64,000 nucleotides of DNA. Source: Actinoplanes lutulentus (GTDB lineage: Bacteria; Actinomycetota; Actinomycetes; Mycobacteriales; Micromonosporaceae). The stretch covers positions 124,001 through 188,000 of the forward strand of contig NZ_QLMJ01000014.1 of NCBI RefSeq assembly GCF_003259845.1, in the 5' to 3' direction. A model generated the notes under the pieces. It was not told where the DNA came from and did not search any database. It worked only from the letters and a program-made list of their open reading frames with translations. Numbering within the stretch: the first letter of the stretch is position 1; each line of letters begins with the position of its first letter. Positions 41,753 to 50,450 of the stretch are shown one piece after another. The translations under genes were made by a program, and so were the position numbers.

Positions 41753-42327
41753 GGCCGCTTCGCCCGAAGCCACTCAGCGCCGCTGGCCGAGAGCGGCATA
41801 CTGCACTGGTGGACGGCTATCAGCACGCCACCGACTCGGACCGCTTCAAGGTGCTCCACGATGCGGCCGAAATCCTGCTGGACGAACTCTCCGAGCGCTG
41901 CCTGGTGGAGCGCCGCGAGACCAAAGAACCGTTCGGGCTCGACGACGCGCTCGTACGGACCGTCCGGCTCATCCCCCGTTCTCCCGCCGGAGCGCCACTG
42001 GCGATCCACTTCACCGGGCCGGGTCTGATCCTCCGGCTCGGCCGATGGTGGGAGGAGTCTCTTCCGACCTGCACCTGCGACACCTGCGCCGAAGACCCGA
42101 GAGGCCTGGTGGAACGGTTGCGTGCCCATGCCGCCGCACTGATCGAGGGCGGTTTGTGGGAGCGCGTCCGTCGCGGGGTGGGCGGATCGTGGTTCGAGAC
42201 CAGGTTGATCGGCACCGGAGTCAGTGAGGGCCACGAGGGCCCGCTCTCCGCGGCCGGCGCCCGGGACGCCCGCCGTGGCGGCTTCGCTGCCGCAGTGCAG
42301 TGGGCACCCTGGCAGGTCCGGGCATAA
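41749..42327 (+). CDS. DUF6226-like protein coupled to DUF397
   Basis: 192 residues, soluble. It opens MRPLRPKPLSAAGRERHTALVDGYQHATDSDRFKVLHDAAEILLDELSERCLVERRET, then TVRLIPRSPAGAPLAIHFTGPGLILRLGRWWEESLPTCTCDTCAEDPRGLVERLRAHAAALIEGGLWE, with a CTCDTC cysteine cluster that could bind metal. This matches what I recall as DUF6226 of actinobacteria. The ATGA overlap with the second DUF397 implies coupled synthesis. Function unknown; such proteins are frequent beside XRE/DUF397 genes. Confidence 0.7.
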   Translation: MRPLRPKPLSAAGRERHTALVDGYQHATDSDRFKVLHDAAEILLDELSERCLVERRETKEPFGLDDALVRTVRLIPRSPAGAPLAIHFTGPGLILRLGRWWEESLPTCTCDTCAEDPRGLVERLRAHAAALIEGGLWERVRRGVGGSWFETRLIGTGVSEGHEGPLSAAGARDARRGGFAAAVQWAPWQVRA

Positions 42328-42480
42328 CGTCCCCAACGATTCAGCCGGGCAGTCCCGGCAGCTGCGGTCATCGGCGGTTCCCGGCAGCTGCTCATCCCCG
42401 GCCGAATGCCCCGGACGCACGGCTCGCGGCCGGCCGGTCCTCTCCCGGTCGGCCGCCAATTCCCGCCGCGCCGGTCTTCC

Positions 42481-43767
42481 TCAGGAGCGGGAGGCGGCGG
42501 TGGCGGCCCACTCGTCGTCGGCGGCCTTCTTCAGGGCCATGCCGTCCTTGCCGTTGTAGCGAACCAGCTTGGGGAGTGCCGCGGCCAGGGCGAAGCTGCC
42601 GGCCACGCAGAGGACGCCGCCGACCCAGATCGCGCCGCCGATGCCCAGGGATGTGCGGGCCATCAGGCCGGCTCGGAGCTGGCCGGCCAGTGGGCCGGTG
42701 GTGTACGAGAGCATCTCGATGCCGGCCAGGCGTCCGCGCAGGTGGTCGGGGATGGTCTGGTTCCACATGATCATGCGGAAGATGCCGGAGATCATGTCGG
42801 CGGCGCCGGCGAAGGCCAGGCAGAGCAGGGTCAGCCAGAGGGTGCCGGAGAGGCCTACGCCGATGATGCCGACACCCCAGAAACCGGCCGCGACCAGAAC
42901 CATGAGGCCGTGCCGGTGCACCCGGGAGGTCCAGCCGGAGCCGAACGTGGCGATCAGCGACCCGACGGCCGGCGCGGCGTAGAGCAGGCCGAGCACGCTG
43001 GGGCCGCCGAGCTTGTTCGCCAGGAACGGGTAGAGCGCGGACGGCATCCCGAAGAACATCGCGTTGATGTCGACCAGGTACGTGCCGAGCAGCTCGGGGC
43101 GGGACCTGGCATAACGCAGGCCGGTGACGACGCTGGACAGCGACGGGCGGTCGGCGGCCGGCGGCGGCGGGACGGCCTTGACCAGGGTCAGGCAGACCAG
43201 CGACACGGCGAACGTGAGCAGGTCGAACGCGTACACCCAGGCCAGGTCGAAGTTGGCGACCAGGATGCCGGCCAGGGGCATGCCGAGGAGCTGCGCGAAC
43301 TGGGCGCCGAGCGACTGCAGCGACATGGTCGCCGGCAACTGTTCCGGTTTCACCAGGCGCGGAATCATCGACTCCAGGGCAGGCCGCTGCAGGCCGGCCA
43401 CCGCTGCGGTCAGGAACGCGGCGATGTAGAGCAGCCACAGGTGCGGCTCGTCGGAGAGCGAGTTGATCAGCAGGATGCCGCAGATCGCGGCGAGTGCCAG
43501 CTCGGCACCGCGAACCAGCAGCCGCCGGTCGATGTAATCGGCGAGCGCACCACCGACGAACGCCATGATCAGGATCGGTACGAGCTCGCAGACACCGATC
43601 AACCCGACCATGAGCGGGTCATCGGTCAGCTTCGCCACCTGGTACGGGATGGTGACGTAGCTGATGAACGAGCCGAAACTCGTCACGACGCCGGCGATGA
43701 AGACGAACCGGAAGTCCCGGGACGTGCGTAACGGAGCCAGGTCCAGGAGGCGCTTACGGTCGGTCAC
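42481..43767 (-). CDS. MFS_3 (EntS-like) efflux transporter
   Basis: 428 residues, about 12 membrane helices. TSRDFRFVFIAGVVTSFGSFISYVTIPYQVAKLTDDPLMVGLIG is the usual MFS_3 opening. GGALADYIDRRLLV is the loop 2-3 motif. PALESMIPRLVKPEQLPATMSLQ and IMWNQTIPDHLRGRLAGIEMLSYTTGPLAGQLRAG are conserved in the EntS-like group. Probable drug or siderophore exporter; substrate unknown. GTG start at 43767. No regulator adjoins it. Confidence 0.9.
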   Translation of the reverse strand: MTDRKRLLDLAPLRTSRDFRFVFIAGVVTSFGSFISYVTIPYQVAKLTDDPLMVGLIGVCELVPILIMAFVGGALADYIDRRLLVRGAELALAAICGILLINSLSDEPHLWLLYIAAFLTAAVAGLQRPALESMIPRLVKPEQLPATMSLQSLGAQFAQLLGMPLAGILVANFDLAWVYAFDLLTFAVSLVCLTLVKAVPPPPAADRPSLSSVVTGLRYARSRPELLGTYLVDINAMFFGMPSALYPFLANKLGGPSVLGLLYAAPAVGSLIATFGSGWTSRVHRHGLMVLVAAGFWGVGIIGVGLSGTLWLTLLCLAFAGAADMISGIFRMIMWNQTIPDHLRGRLAGIEMLSYTTGPLAGQLRAGLMARTSLGIGGAIWVGGVLCVAGSFALAAALPKLVRYNGKDGMALKKAADDEWAATAASRS

Positions 43768-43825
43768 GAGGGGCCATCCTGCCCTGGGACACCCCTGTCT
43801 CGCACCGCGATTTACGTCATGGCGT

Positions 43826-44314
43826 TCACTTCATGACGAGCCGGCCGGTCTTGCCGAACTCCTCCAGGTCGGCCAGGGCCTCCTCGATCACCAGAGACTT
43901 CTGCCCGGGCAGCTCGTCGAGGGCGAAGAAGCCCGCGTCCACGCTCTCCTCGGTCTCCCGGAGCAGCTCACCCTCCCAGGAGTGGACCACGAAGGTCATC
44001 AAAACCTGTTGGTACGTGTGACCGAAATCGTTCGTGTACGTATACGCCGTGTAGAACGCGTACGGCGTGAGCGAGGTGGCCGTCAGCCCGGTCTCCTCCC
44101 AGAGCTCACGGACCGCGCACTGCTCCATGCTCTCGCCGAGCTCCATCGCCCCGGCCGGGATCGCCCAGCGGTGGTTGTCGGAGCGCTGGATCAGCAGCAG
44201 CCGGTTCTGGTCGTCGAGGAGCACGGTCCGTGCCCCGACGAAGAAGATCGTGTCGGTGTCACCGACGCTCGCGCGCACCCGCCCGAGGTAAGACTCTGCC
44301 CACGTCAGCGACAC
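43826..44314 (-). CDS. NUDIX hydrolase
   Basis: 162 residues. The Nudix box GAMELGESMEQCAVRELWEETGL matches Gx5Ex7REUxEExGU. The substrate-side sequence TIFFVGARTVLLDDQNRLLLIQRSDNHRWAIPAGAMELG resembles ADP-ribose/dNTP-type actinobacterial Nudix proteins, so the substrate is uncertain. The GTG at 44314 has GAGGTGG just upstream. Confidence 0.92.
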   Translation of the reverse strand: MSLTWAESYLGRVRASVGDTDTIFFVGARTVLLDDQNRLLLIQRSDNHRWAIPAGAMELGESMEQCAVRELWEETGLTATSLTPYAFYTAYTYTNDFGHTYQQVLMTFVVHSWEGELLRETEESVDAGFFALDELPGQKSLVIEEALADLEEFGKTGRLVMK

Positions 44315-44374
44315 CGGACCACCTCACGACCGAGGATGCCCGGAACCCATGCAAATCCCATGGACCGAGCGTAG

Positions 44375-45376
44375 TCATGCGGACTTCTTGGCGGGCTTCT
44401 CGGCGGCCGTGGATTTTCTCGCAGCGGTGGTCTTCTTGGCCGGGGCGGCCTTCTTCGCCGCGGGGGCGGCCTTTTTCGCGGCCGCGGTCTTCTTGGCCGG
44501 CGCCGACTTCGAAGCGGATTCAGCCTTCGCCGCGGATTCAGCCTTCGCCGCGGATTCAGACTTCGAAGCGGATGCTGACGAAGGCGTACCCGAGGAATCG
44601 CGCGCCTTGCGCGCGCGTTCGACGGAGGCCTTGAGCGCCGCCATCAGGTCGATCGCCGCCGCCGGCGCCTCCTCGGCCTCTTCCGGCTGCACGACCTCGC
44701 GGCCTTCGACCTTGGCGTCGATGACTTCCTGGAGCGCGGCCCGGTAGTTGTCGGTGAAGTCCTCGGCGTTGAAGCTGCCCGCCATCGAGTCGATCAGCGA
44801 GCTCGCCATCGCCAGCTCGGCCGGGCGGGTCTCGATGTCGTCGTCGAGGAACCCGAAGTCCGGGGTACGCACCTCGTCGGGCCACATCATGGTGTTCAGG
44901 ATCAGCACGTCGTCGCGGACCCGCAGGGTGGCGAGCTGCTCCCGCTGCCGGATCGCGATCTTGACGATGGCGACCCGATCGGCGTCGCGCAGCGCGTCAC
45001 GGAGCAGGATGTAGGGCTTCGCGGCCTGGCCCTCGGGTTCGAGATAGTACGACTTGGCGAAAAGAATCGGGTCGATCTGTTCGGCCGGAACGAATTCCAG
45101 GACGTCAATGGCTCGCGACGTGCTGAGCGGGAGCTCGGCGAAGTCCTCGTCCGTCAAGATCACCATTTCGCCGCCGCCGATGTCGTACCCCTTGGCGATG
45201 TCGTCGTAGCTGACCACTTCGCCGTCGACCGAGCAGGTGCGCTGGTACTTGATGCGACCACCGTCGGTGCGATGCACCTGGTGGAAGCGGATGTCTTTCT
45301 CCTCGGTCGCCGAGTACAGCTTGACGGCGATCGACACCAGGCCGAACGAGACAGCGCCTTTCCAGATCGCTCGCAT
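44375..45376 (-). CDS. ku: Ku DNA end-binding protein
   Basis: 333 residues. The bacterial Ku core is MRAIWKGAVSFGLVSIAVKLYSATEEKDIRFHQVHRTDGGRIKYQRTC ... DFAELPLSTSRAIDVLEFVPAEQIDPILFAKSYYLEP, with NTMMWPDEVR and ELAMASSLIDSM. The C-terminal tail from about 270 is Ala/Lys/Ser-rich (SAAKAESAAKAES, KKAAPAAKKAAPAKK), like the extended basic tails of actinobacterial Ku that bind DNA. It forms a ring dimer on DNA ends and recruits the ligase. The ATG at 45376 lies 6 nt after a weaker -10-like GATTCT. It is divergent from the ligase gene (63 bp). Confidence 0.96.
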   Translation of the reverse strand: MRAIWKGAVSFGLVSIAVKLYSATEEKDIRFHQVHRTDGGRIKYQRTCSVDGEVVSYDDIAKGYDIGGGEMVILTDEDFAELPLSTSRAIDVLEFVPAEQIDPILFAKSYYLEPEGQAAKPYILLRDALRDADRVAIVKIAIRQREQLATLRVRDDVLILNTMMWPDEVRTPDFGFLDDDIETRPAELAMASSLIDSMAGSFNAEDFTDNYRAALQEVIDAKVEGREVVQPEEAEEAPAAAIDLMAALKASVERARKARDSSGTPSSASASKSESAAKAESAAKAESASKSAPAKKTAAAKKAAPAAKKAAPAKKTTAARKSTAAEKPAKKSA

Positions 45377-45427
45377 GTTCTCAGAATCGCATTACTGGGA
45401 CGCCTGCGTAAGGTGATTGCTTCTGCC

Positions 45428-45433
45428 TATGGT
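45428..45433 (+). promoter_or_regulatory. -10-like TATGGT, putative leaderless ligase start
   Basis: TATGGT ends 6 nt before the ATG at 45440, inside the 63-bp Ku/ligase divergent spacer. Confidence 0.45.
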
Positions 45434-45439
45434 GATCAG

Positions 45440-46381
45440 ATGCCGGGTCCACCCCTGTCGCCGATGCTCGCGACGGCGGGCCCGCTGCCGGTGGGGCCGG
45501 AGTGGAGCTACGAGTTCAAGTGGGACGGCGTTCGCGTCCTGGCCCTGTTCGGTGGCGGCCCGACGGACCTTTTTGCGCGCTCGGGCGCGGTGGTCACCCC
45601 GGCATACCCGGAAATAGCCGACTTGCACCTGCCGGAGGGCACCCTTCTCGACGGCGAGATGGTGGTCCTCGACGCGGCCGGCCGGCCGTCGTTCACCGCG
45701 CTCGCCGAGCGGATGCACGTCCGGGACAAGCCACGGGCGGCCCGGCTCGCGGCGAGCCTCCCGGTCACGTACATGATCTTTGATCTGCTTTTTCTCGACG
45801 GCATGGACCAAACCGGGCTGCCCTATCTGGCTCGCCGGGAGCGGCTCGAGGAGCTCGGGCTGAACGAGGAGCGCTGGATGGTGCCGCCGTCCTTCGGCGA
45901 CGGGCAGGCGACGGCCGACGCCGCCCGGGAGAACCGGCTCGAAGGCGTCATGGCGAAACGATCAGATTCGGTCTACCTGCCCGGCCGCCGGTCAACCGAC
46001 TGGATCAAGGTGAAGTTCGACCAGACCGGCGACTACGTGATCGGCGGCTGGCGTCCCGGCGCCCGCAAACTCGGCGGCCTGCTGGTCGGCGTACCCACCG
46101 CTGACGGTCTGGCGTTCCGTGGCCGGGTCGGCGGCGGCATCGGCGCGGCCGCCGAGAAAGAGCTTCTGGCCCGGCTCGAGCCGATCGCCTCCGGCGATTC
46201 GCCTTTCGCGCCGGGCGCGGTCCCGCGCGAGGATTCGCGAGGAGCCAATTGGGTACGCCCGGAACTGGTGGCCGAGATCAAGTTTGGCAACCGGACTCCC
46301 GATCGCCGGCTGAGGTTCCCCCGGTTTCTGCGGCTGCGCGACGACAAGACGCCAGCGGAGTGTGCCGACGATGAAGAGTGA
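45440..46381 (+). CDS. ATP-dependent DNA ligase (LigC/LigD ligase-domain type)
   Basis: 313 residues. The adenylation motif is EFKWDGVR with Lys27 as the AMP acceptor. Further motifs: LLDGEMVVLD (III), YMIFDLLFLDG (IIIa), LEGVMAKRSDSVYLPGRRSTDWIKVKF (IV-V). A C-terminal OB-fold ends RRLRFPRFLRLRDDKTPAEC, with the family RxPxFxRxRxDK signature. It seals breaks in Ku-dependent end joining. ATG 45440 follows -10-like TATGGT; the in-frame extension upstream overlaps ku and is rejected. It overlaps the polymerase gene by 11 bp. Confidence 0.95.
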   Translation: MPGPPLSPMLATAGPLPVGPEWSYEFKWDGVRVLALFGGGPTDLFARSGAVVTPAYPEIADLHLPEGTLLDGEMVVLDAAGRPSFTALAERMHVRDKPRAARLAASLPVTYMIFDLLFLDGMDQTGLPYLARRERLEELGLNEERWMVPPSFGDGQATADAARENRLEGVMAKRSDSVYLPGRRSTDWIKVKFDQTGDYVIGGWRPGARKLGGLLVGVPTADGLAFRGRVGGGIGAAAEKELLARLEPIASGDSPFAPGAVPREDSRGANWVRPELVAEIKFGNRTPDRRLRFPRFLRLRDDKTPAECADDEE

Positions 46382-47291
46382 ACGGTTCCTGGTGACCATC
46401 GAGGGCCGCGACGTCGAGCTGTCCAACCTCGACAAGCTGATGTACCCGGCCGCCGGATTCACCAAAGGCGAAGTGATCGATTACTACACCCGGATCGCAC
46501 CGGTCATGCTGCCGCACCTGCGCGGCCGGGCGGCCACCCGGATCCGCTTCCCCAACGGCGTCGAGGACATCCACTTCTTCGAGAAGAACAAACCCGGGGG
46601 TACGCCCGACTGGGTCCGGCTGGAGACGCTGCCCGTACCCGGGTCGACGAAGAGCCGGGAGACGATCGAGTTCGTGGTCGTCGACGACCTGCCCACCCTT
46701 GTCTGGCTGGCGAATCTGGCCGCTATCGAACTGCACACCCCGCAGTGGCGGGTCGGTGCGGAACCGGATCTGCTCGTCGTCGACCTCGACCCGGGTGCGC
46801 CCGCTGGGCTGAAGGAGTGCTGCGCCGTCGCGACGCTGATGCGGGATCGGCTCGGGGAGGACGGCATCACCGCCTATCCGAAGACCTCGGGGAAAAAGGG
46901 GATGCAACTCTGCTGTCCGATCTCGGGGGCACAGGATGCTGAGGTCGTTTCCGCGTACGCACGAAGGGTTGCGGAAGAGCTGGCGGCGATGGTCCCGAGC
47001 TCGATCACCGCGAAGATGGCCAAGGCCGTCAGGCCTGGCAAGATCTTCATCGACTGGAGTCAGAACGCGGCGGCGAAGACGACGGTGACGCCGTACTCGC
47101 TGCGAGCTGGCGCGAAACCGACAGCGTCGGCGCCGCTGACCTGGGACGAGGTGATCGCGATGGCGACCGGGGAGTCCGAGGCGCGGCAGTTCGGGGCGGG
47201 TGAGGTGCTGGAGCGGGCCGAGGAGCACGGCGATCTGCTGACCGACCTGCTCACACCTGGCCCGGAAGTGCCCATTCGGACATCGACTTAG
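46371..47291 (+). CDS. LigD-type primase/polymerase (NHEJ polymerase)
   Basis: 306 residues of the archaeo-eukaryotic primase family. VELSNLDKLMYPAAGFTKGEVIDYYTRIAPVMLPHLRGR is the opening. The catalytic LLVVDLDPG carries D138 and D140, and the primase motif YPKTSGKKGMQLCCPI (HVxxP-like) and PGKIFIDWSQNAAAKTTVTPYSLRA follow. In mycobacteria this domain is fused in LigD with ligase and phosphoesterase; here it is a separate gene. It fills gaps at broken ends. The 11-bp overlap with the ligase gene gives a fixed two-gene operon. No phosphoesterase domain is present locally. Confidence 0.94.
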   Translation: MKSERFLVTIEGRDVELSNLDKLMYPAAGFTKGEVIDYYTRIAPVMLPHLRGRAATRIRFPNGVEDIHFFEKNKPGGTPDWVRLETLPVPGSTKSRETIEFVVVDDLPTLVWLANLAAIELHTPQWRVGAEPDLLVVDLDPGAPAGLKECCAVATLMRDRLGEDGITAYPKTSGKKGMQLCCPISGAQDAEVVSAYARRVAEELAAMVPSSITAKMAKAVRPGKIFIDWSQNAAAKTTVTPYSLRAGAKPTASAPLTWDEVIAMATGESEARQFGAGEVLERAEEHGDLLTDLLTPGPEVPIRTST

Positions 47292-47344
47292 TTGATCAAC
47301 AGGAGTTAAGCTCCGCCGCGGATTTCATCGGCGGGGGAGCCACT

Positions 47345-48781
47345 TTGAAGTTGTTGCGGACCGCGGTCGCCGCGGCGCTTTGCAGTTCACTGATTCTTAC
47401 TGCGGCCGGCCCAGCGGTCGCCGACGAGATCGTCGACACCACAGCGCCGGTGGTCACCGCCACCGGTGTCAGCGAGGGCCAGCTTCTCGGACACTTTGTC
47501 ACGCTCCATCCCACCTTCAGCGACGACGTCGGGGTCCTCAGGGTCGACGTCCTGATCAACGGGGAGGGCCAGGGCTCGGCCTGGCCCGACGAGATCGCGA
47601 CCGGGGGACTTCGATTCTCTCCGAGCACCGCGTTCAACGGCATGGACGTGAATCTCACCGTCCGCGCGACTGACCACGCCCGTAACGTCGGCGTGCTGAC
47701 GACCCGCGTGCGTATCGACACGGCGCTTCCGGGTGCTGTGTTCACGCCCGATGACGGCGCGAAGCTGCATGGCATGACGTCGATCCAGTTCTCGAAGGTG
47801 TCCAGCGATGTCGTTCAGGTCGCGCTGATCTGGGAGGACAAGGAGGTCAGCCGGGCGAATGCCGCACCGTGGACGCTTCCCTGGGACACCCGGAAATTCC
47901 CGGGGCAGGTGAGTGGGGAGACCCGGATGACGATCCGGGTGACCGACCGCGCGGGCAACTTTTTCGACTACCGATACGACTATCTCGTCGACAACGCCGG
48001 GCCCGAGGTCAGGACATTCGAGTTCCCGGATGTCGTGGGACCGGGCACCACTCATCTCTACGCGCACGGGCGCGACCTGTCCGGTACAGCCCGCCTCGAG
48101 TGGTGGGTGGACGGCGTCCGCCGGGCCACCACCGAGAATTACAGTCACGACTTCGGTGGGAAAAGCCGGATCGCCGCTGTGACGATCAAAGCCTGGGACA
48201 AGCTCGGCAATGCTTCCTCGATCACCCGGACGGTGACTGTGGACGCGACCGGGCCGACGGTCACTTGGCTCTCACCGAAGTCCGGCACTCTCGTTCGCGG
48301 GCGGTCGATTCCGACTTCGATCCGGGTGGCCGACGCTCACCCCGAGACGACTGCTCTGCTGCTCAACAACGCCACCGGCTATCTCGACTGCAAACCGATC
48401 TGCGGCTCGAAAGCCCTGTTCACGGCGGATGGTAAGCAGTCCATAGTCTGGGTTGCCTACGACCGTTTCGGTAATGGGACGACCGTTCGGCGGACGGTGA
48501 TCGTTGACAGCCAGAAGCCGTCTCTGAAGGTGACCAAAGCGCCGAAGAACAAGGCGAAGGTCAAGGGAACCGTGAAGGTCAGGGCCTCGGCGAGCGACAA
48601 GAACGGCGTCGCGCGGGTCGAGCTGCTGGTCAACGGCAAGGTGGTCGCTGTCGACAAGAAGGCGGCGTACAAGTTCTCGATCAACACCAAGAAATACGGC
48701 AAGAAGATCAAGATCCAACTGCGTGCGTACGACAAGGCGGGCAACGTGACCAAGACATCGATCCGTACCTGGTACCGCTGA
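47345..48781 (+). CDS. Secreted Ig-like-repeat protein with basic C-terminal domain, copy 1
   Basis: 478 residues. TTG start with GGGGGAG 5 bp upstream. The signal peptide KLLRTAVAAALCSSLILTAAGPAVADE ends with an AxA-type site. The mature part is a chain of bacterial Ig-like beta-sandwiches (about 100 residues each; repeated VD-x-x-GP and DxAGN motifs such as VRVTDRAGN, IKAWDKLGN, VRAYDKAGN). The last domain (about 390-478) is strongly basic: KVTKAPKNKAKVKGTVK ... KKYGKKIKI. One CKPICG pair may form a disulfide. Function unknown: surface binding, wall or DNA association is conceivable. The stop overlaps the start of copy 2 by one base. Confidence 0.8.
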   Translation: MKLLRTAVAAALCSSLILTAAGPAVADEIVDTTAPVVTATGVSEGQLLGHFVTLHPTFSDDVGVLRVDVLINGEGQGSAWPDEIATGGLRFSPSTAFNGMDVNLTVRATDHARNVGVLTTRVRIDTALPGAVFTPDDGAKLHGMTSIQFSKVSSDVVQVALIWEDKEVSRANAAPWTLPWDTRKFPGQVSGETRMTIRVTDRAGNFFDYRYDYLVDNAGPEVRTFEFPDVVGPGTTHLYAHGRDLSGTARLEWWVDGVRRATTENYSHDFGGKSRIAAVTIKAWDKLGNASSITRTVTVDATGPTVTWLSPKSGTLVRGRSIPTSIRVADAHPETTALLLNNATGYLDCKPICGSKALFTADGKQSIVWVAYDRFGNGTTVRRTVIVDSQKPSLKVTKAPKNKAKVKGTVKVRASASDKNGVARVELLVNGKVVAVDKKAAYKFSINTKKYGKKIKIQLRAYDKAGNVTKTSIRTWYR

Positions 48782-50208
48782 TGGGGCCGCTGCGTATTGC
48801 CGCCGCCGCCGCGATCAGCGGGACTCTGATCCTCGCCGGTGGTACGCCGGCATTCGCTGACGACATCTCGCCGACCGTTGTGGACAGTGGGATCACCGCA
48901 GGGCTCATCGGTGTGCAGCCGACCATCACCTCGACGGTCAGCGACGACGTCGCCGTGGTCCGGGTCGAGATCTGGTCCGGGCGGATCCGGTTGGCCGGCA
49001 CCCCCGACGGAACGTGGACGACCGTCACGCTGCGGCCGTACCTGGCAGGGTTGCGCGGGCCGATGGTGGACCTCACCGTCAAGGCGTTCGACGCGGCCGG
49101 CAACGTCGGCACGTCGACCACGTCGGTCTTCCTCGACCAGGATCTGCCGACCGCGACGTTCAGCCCGAAGCTGGGTTCAGCGCTGCGCGGCAAGGCCACG
49201 ATTACACTCAGCGGTGTGTCGGGTGATGTCACGTCGGCCACGCTGATCGAGCGGGACACCAAGCGTGAGCTGGGCCGATTCGCCGGGACCTCGCCGACGC
49301 TCGTCTGGGACACGGCCGGTCAGGCCGATTACCCGGTGATCATGCTGACCGACCAGGCCGGTAACGAGCAGGGCTTCCATACGGTGTACCACGTCGACAA
49401 CGAGGCGCCGGTGATCGGCGGCCTGCGCTGGGACCGGACGTGGGGCTCGGGAACTCTCCAGGTGCCCAGCGGGCGTGCCGGCGGCTCCGGCCGGTTCGAG
49501 GCGTCGATCTCCGACGAGACCTCGATCCGGCGTACCGAGTTCTGGGTGGACGGAAAGCTCGTCTCCACGACCGGGCAGTGGAACAGCGGCAGCCTGAACC
49601 GCGCGGCCGCCGTCGAGGTGAAGGCCTGGGATCTGGCCGGCAACACCGCCAGCCGGAAGTACAGCATCGTCGTCGACAACACCGGCCCGAGCATCAAGTC
49701 CGTCGCCCCTGCCAACGGCAAGTTGATCCGTGGCAGCAAGCTGACCAGCACCGTCACGGCCACCGACCCGTCCGGCCTGCTGCAGGCGCAGCTGTCCGGC
49801 GCGGGCGTGGACCGCTCGGCGCCCTTCAGCTCGACGATCGCGGCCGGCAAGGACGGGAAGCGGACGCTGACCTGGACCGTCTGGGACCGCGCGGGCAACC
49901 CGACAGTGGTCCGGCGAACCGTGATCGTCGACAACACCAAGGCCTCGCTGAAGGTGACCAAGGCGCCGAAGAACAAGGCGAAGGTCAAGGGCACCGTGAA
50001 GATCACGGCCTCGGCGAGCGACAAGAACGGCGTCGCGCGGGTCGAGCTGCTGGTCAACGGCAAGGTGGTCGCCGTCGACAAGAAGGCGGCGTACAAGTTC
50101 TCGGTCAACACCAAGAAATACGGCAAGAAGATCAAGATCCAACTGCGTGCGTACGACAAAACGGGCAACGTGACGACCACGTCGACCCGCACGTGGTACC
50201 GCAAATGA
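48781..50208 (+). CDS. Secreted Ig-like-repeat protein with basic C-terminal domain, copy 2
   Basis: 475 residues, paralogue of copy 1 and translationally coupled to it (TGATG). The signal peptide is IAAAAAISGTLILAGGTPAFADD. The same Ig-like architecture holds, but residues 1 to about 380 are well diverged from copy 1. From KVTKAPKNKAKVKGTVK to the end the two proteins and their DNA are nearly identical. It is followed by a long hairpin terminator. Function unknown. Confidence 0.8.
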   Translation: MGPLRIAAAAAISGTLILAGGTPAFADDISPTVVDSGITAGLIGVQPTITSTVSDDVAVVRVEIWSGRIRLAGTPDGTWTTVTLRPYLAGLRGPMVDLTVKAFDAAGNVGTSTTSVFLDQDLPTATFSPKLGSALRGKATITLSGVSGDVTSATLIERDTKRELGRFAGTSPTLVWDTAGQADYPVIMLTDQAGNEQGFHTVYHVDNEAPVIGGLRWDRTWGSGTLQVPSGRAGGSGRFEASISDETSIRRTEFWVDGKLVSTTGQWNSGSLNRAAAVEVKAWDLAGNTASRKYSIVVDNTGPSIKSVAPANGKLIRGSKLTSTVTATDPSGLLQAQLSGAGVDRSAPFSSTIAAGKDGKRTLTWTVWDRAGNPTVVRRTVIVDNTKASLKVTKAPKNKAKVKGTVKITASASDKNGVARVELLVNGKVVAVDKKAAYKFSVNTKKYGKKIKIQLRAYDKTGNVTTTSTRTWYRK

Positions 50209-50214
50209 CGTTCT

Positions 50215-50258
50215 GAGGTCAGGCTCCCTCGCACCTTGAGCTGCGAGGGAGCCACCTC
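50215..50258 (+). terminator. Terminator of the Ig-like pair
   Basis: GGCTCCCTCGCA (50222-50233) pairs perfectly with 50242-50253; GAGGT/ACCTC extends the stem past a 2-nt bulge. It starts 7 bp after the stop. Confidence 0.85.
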
Positions 50259-50450
50259 TGGGCGGGCCTTCTTCGCGGTGCTTTTTGCGGTTTGTTGATG
50301 GTCGGCGTGCCCGTCCGGGTTCTGCGGCCGGGGTTCGGGCCTCGGCAGGCGTTTCTGGCGTACCGCGTCGGCAACGCTGTCACGGTGACTCGCCTCGTGA
50401 TCGCGACCTGAGTGAGTCATTGCCGTGACGCCCGCGCCCGCCCTATCCCG

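Noticed and set aside
45272..45439. Earlier start for the ATP-dependent ligase
   Set aside because: The extension overlaps the divergent ku coding sequence and reads as its antisense; the conserved N-terminus starts at 45440.
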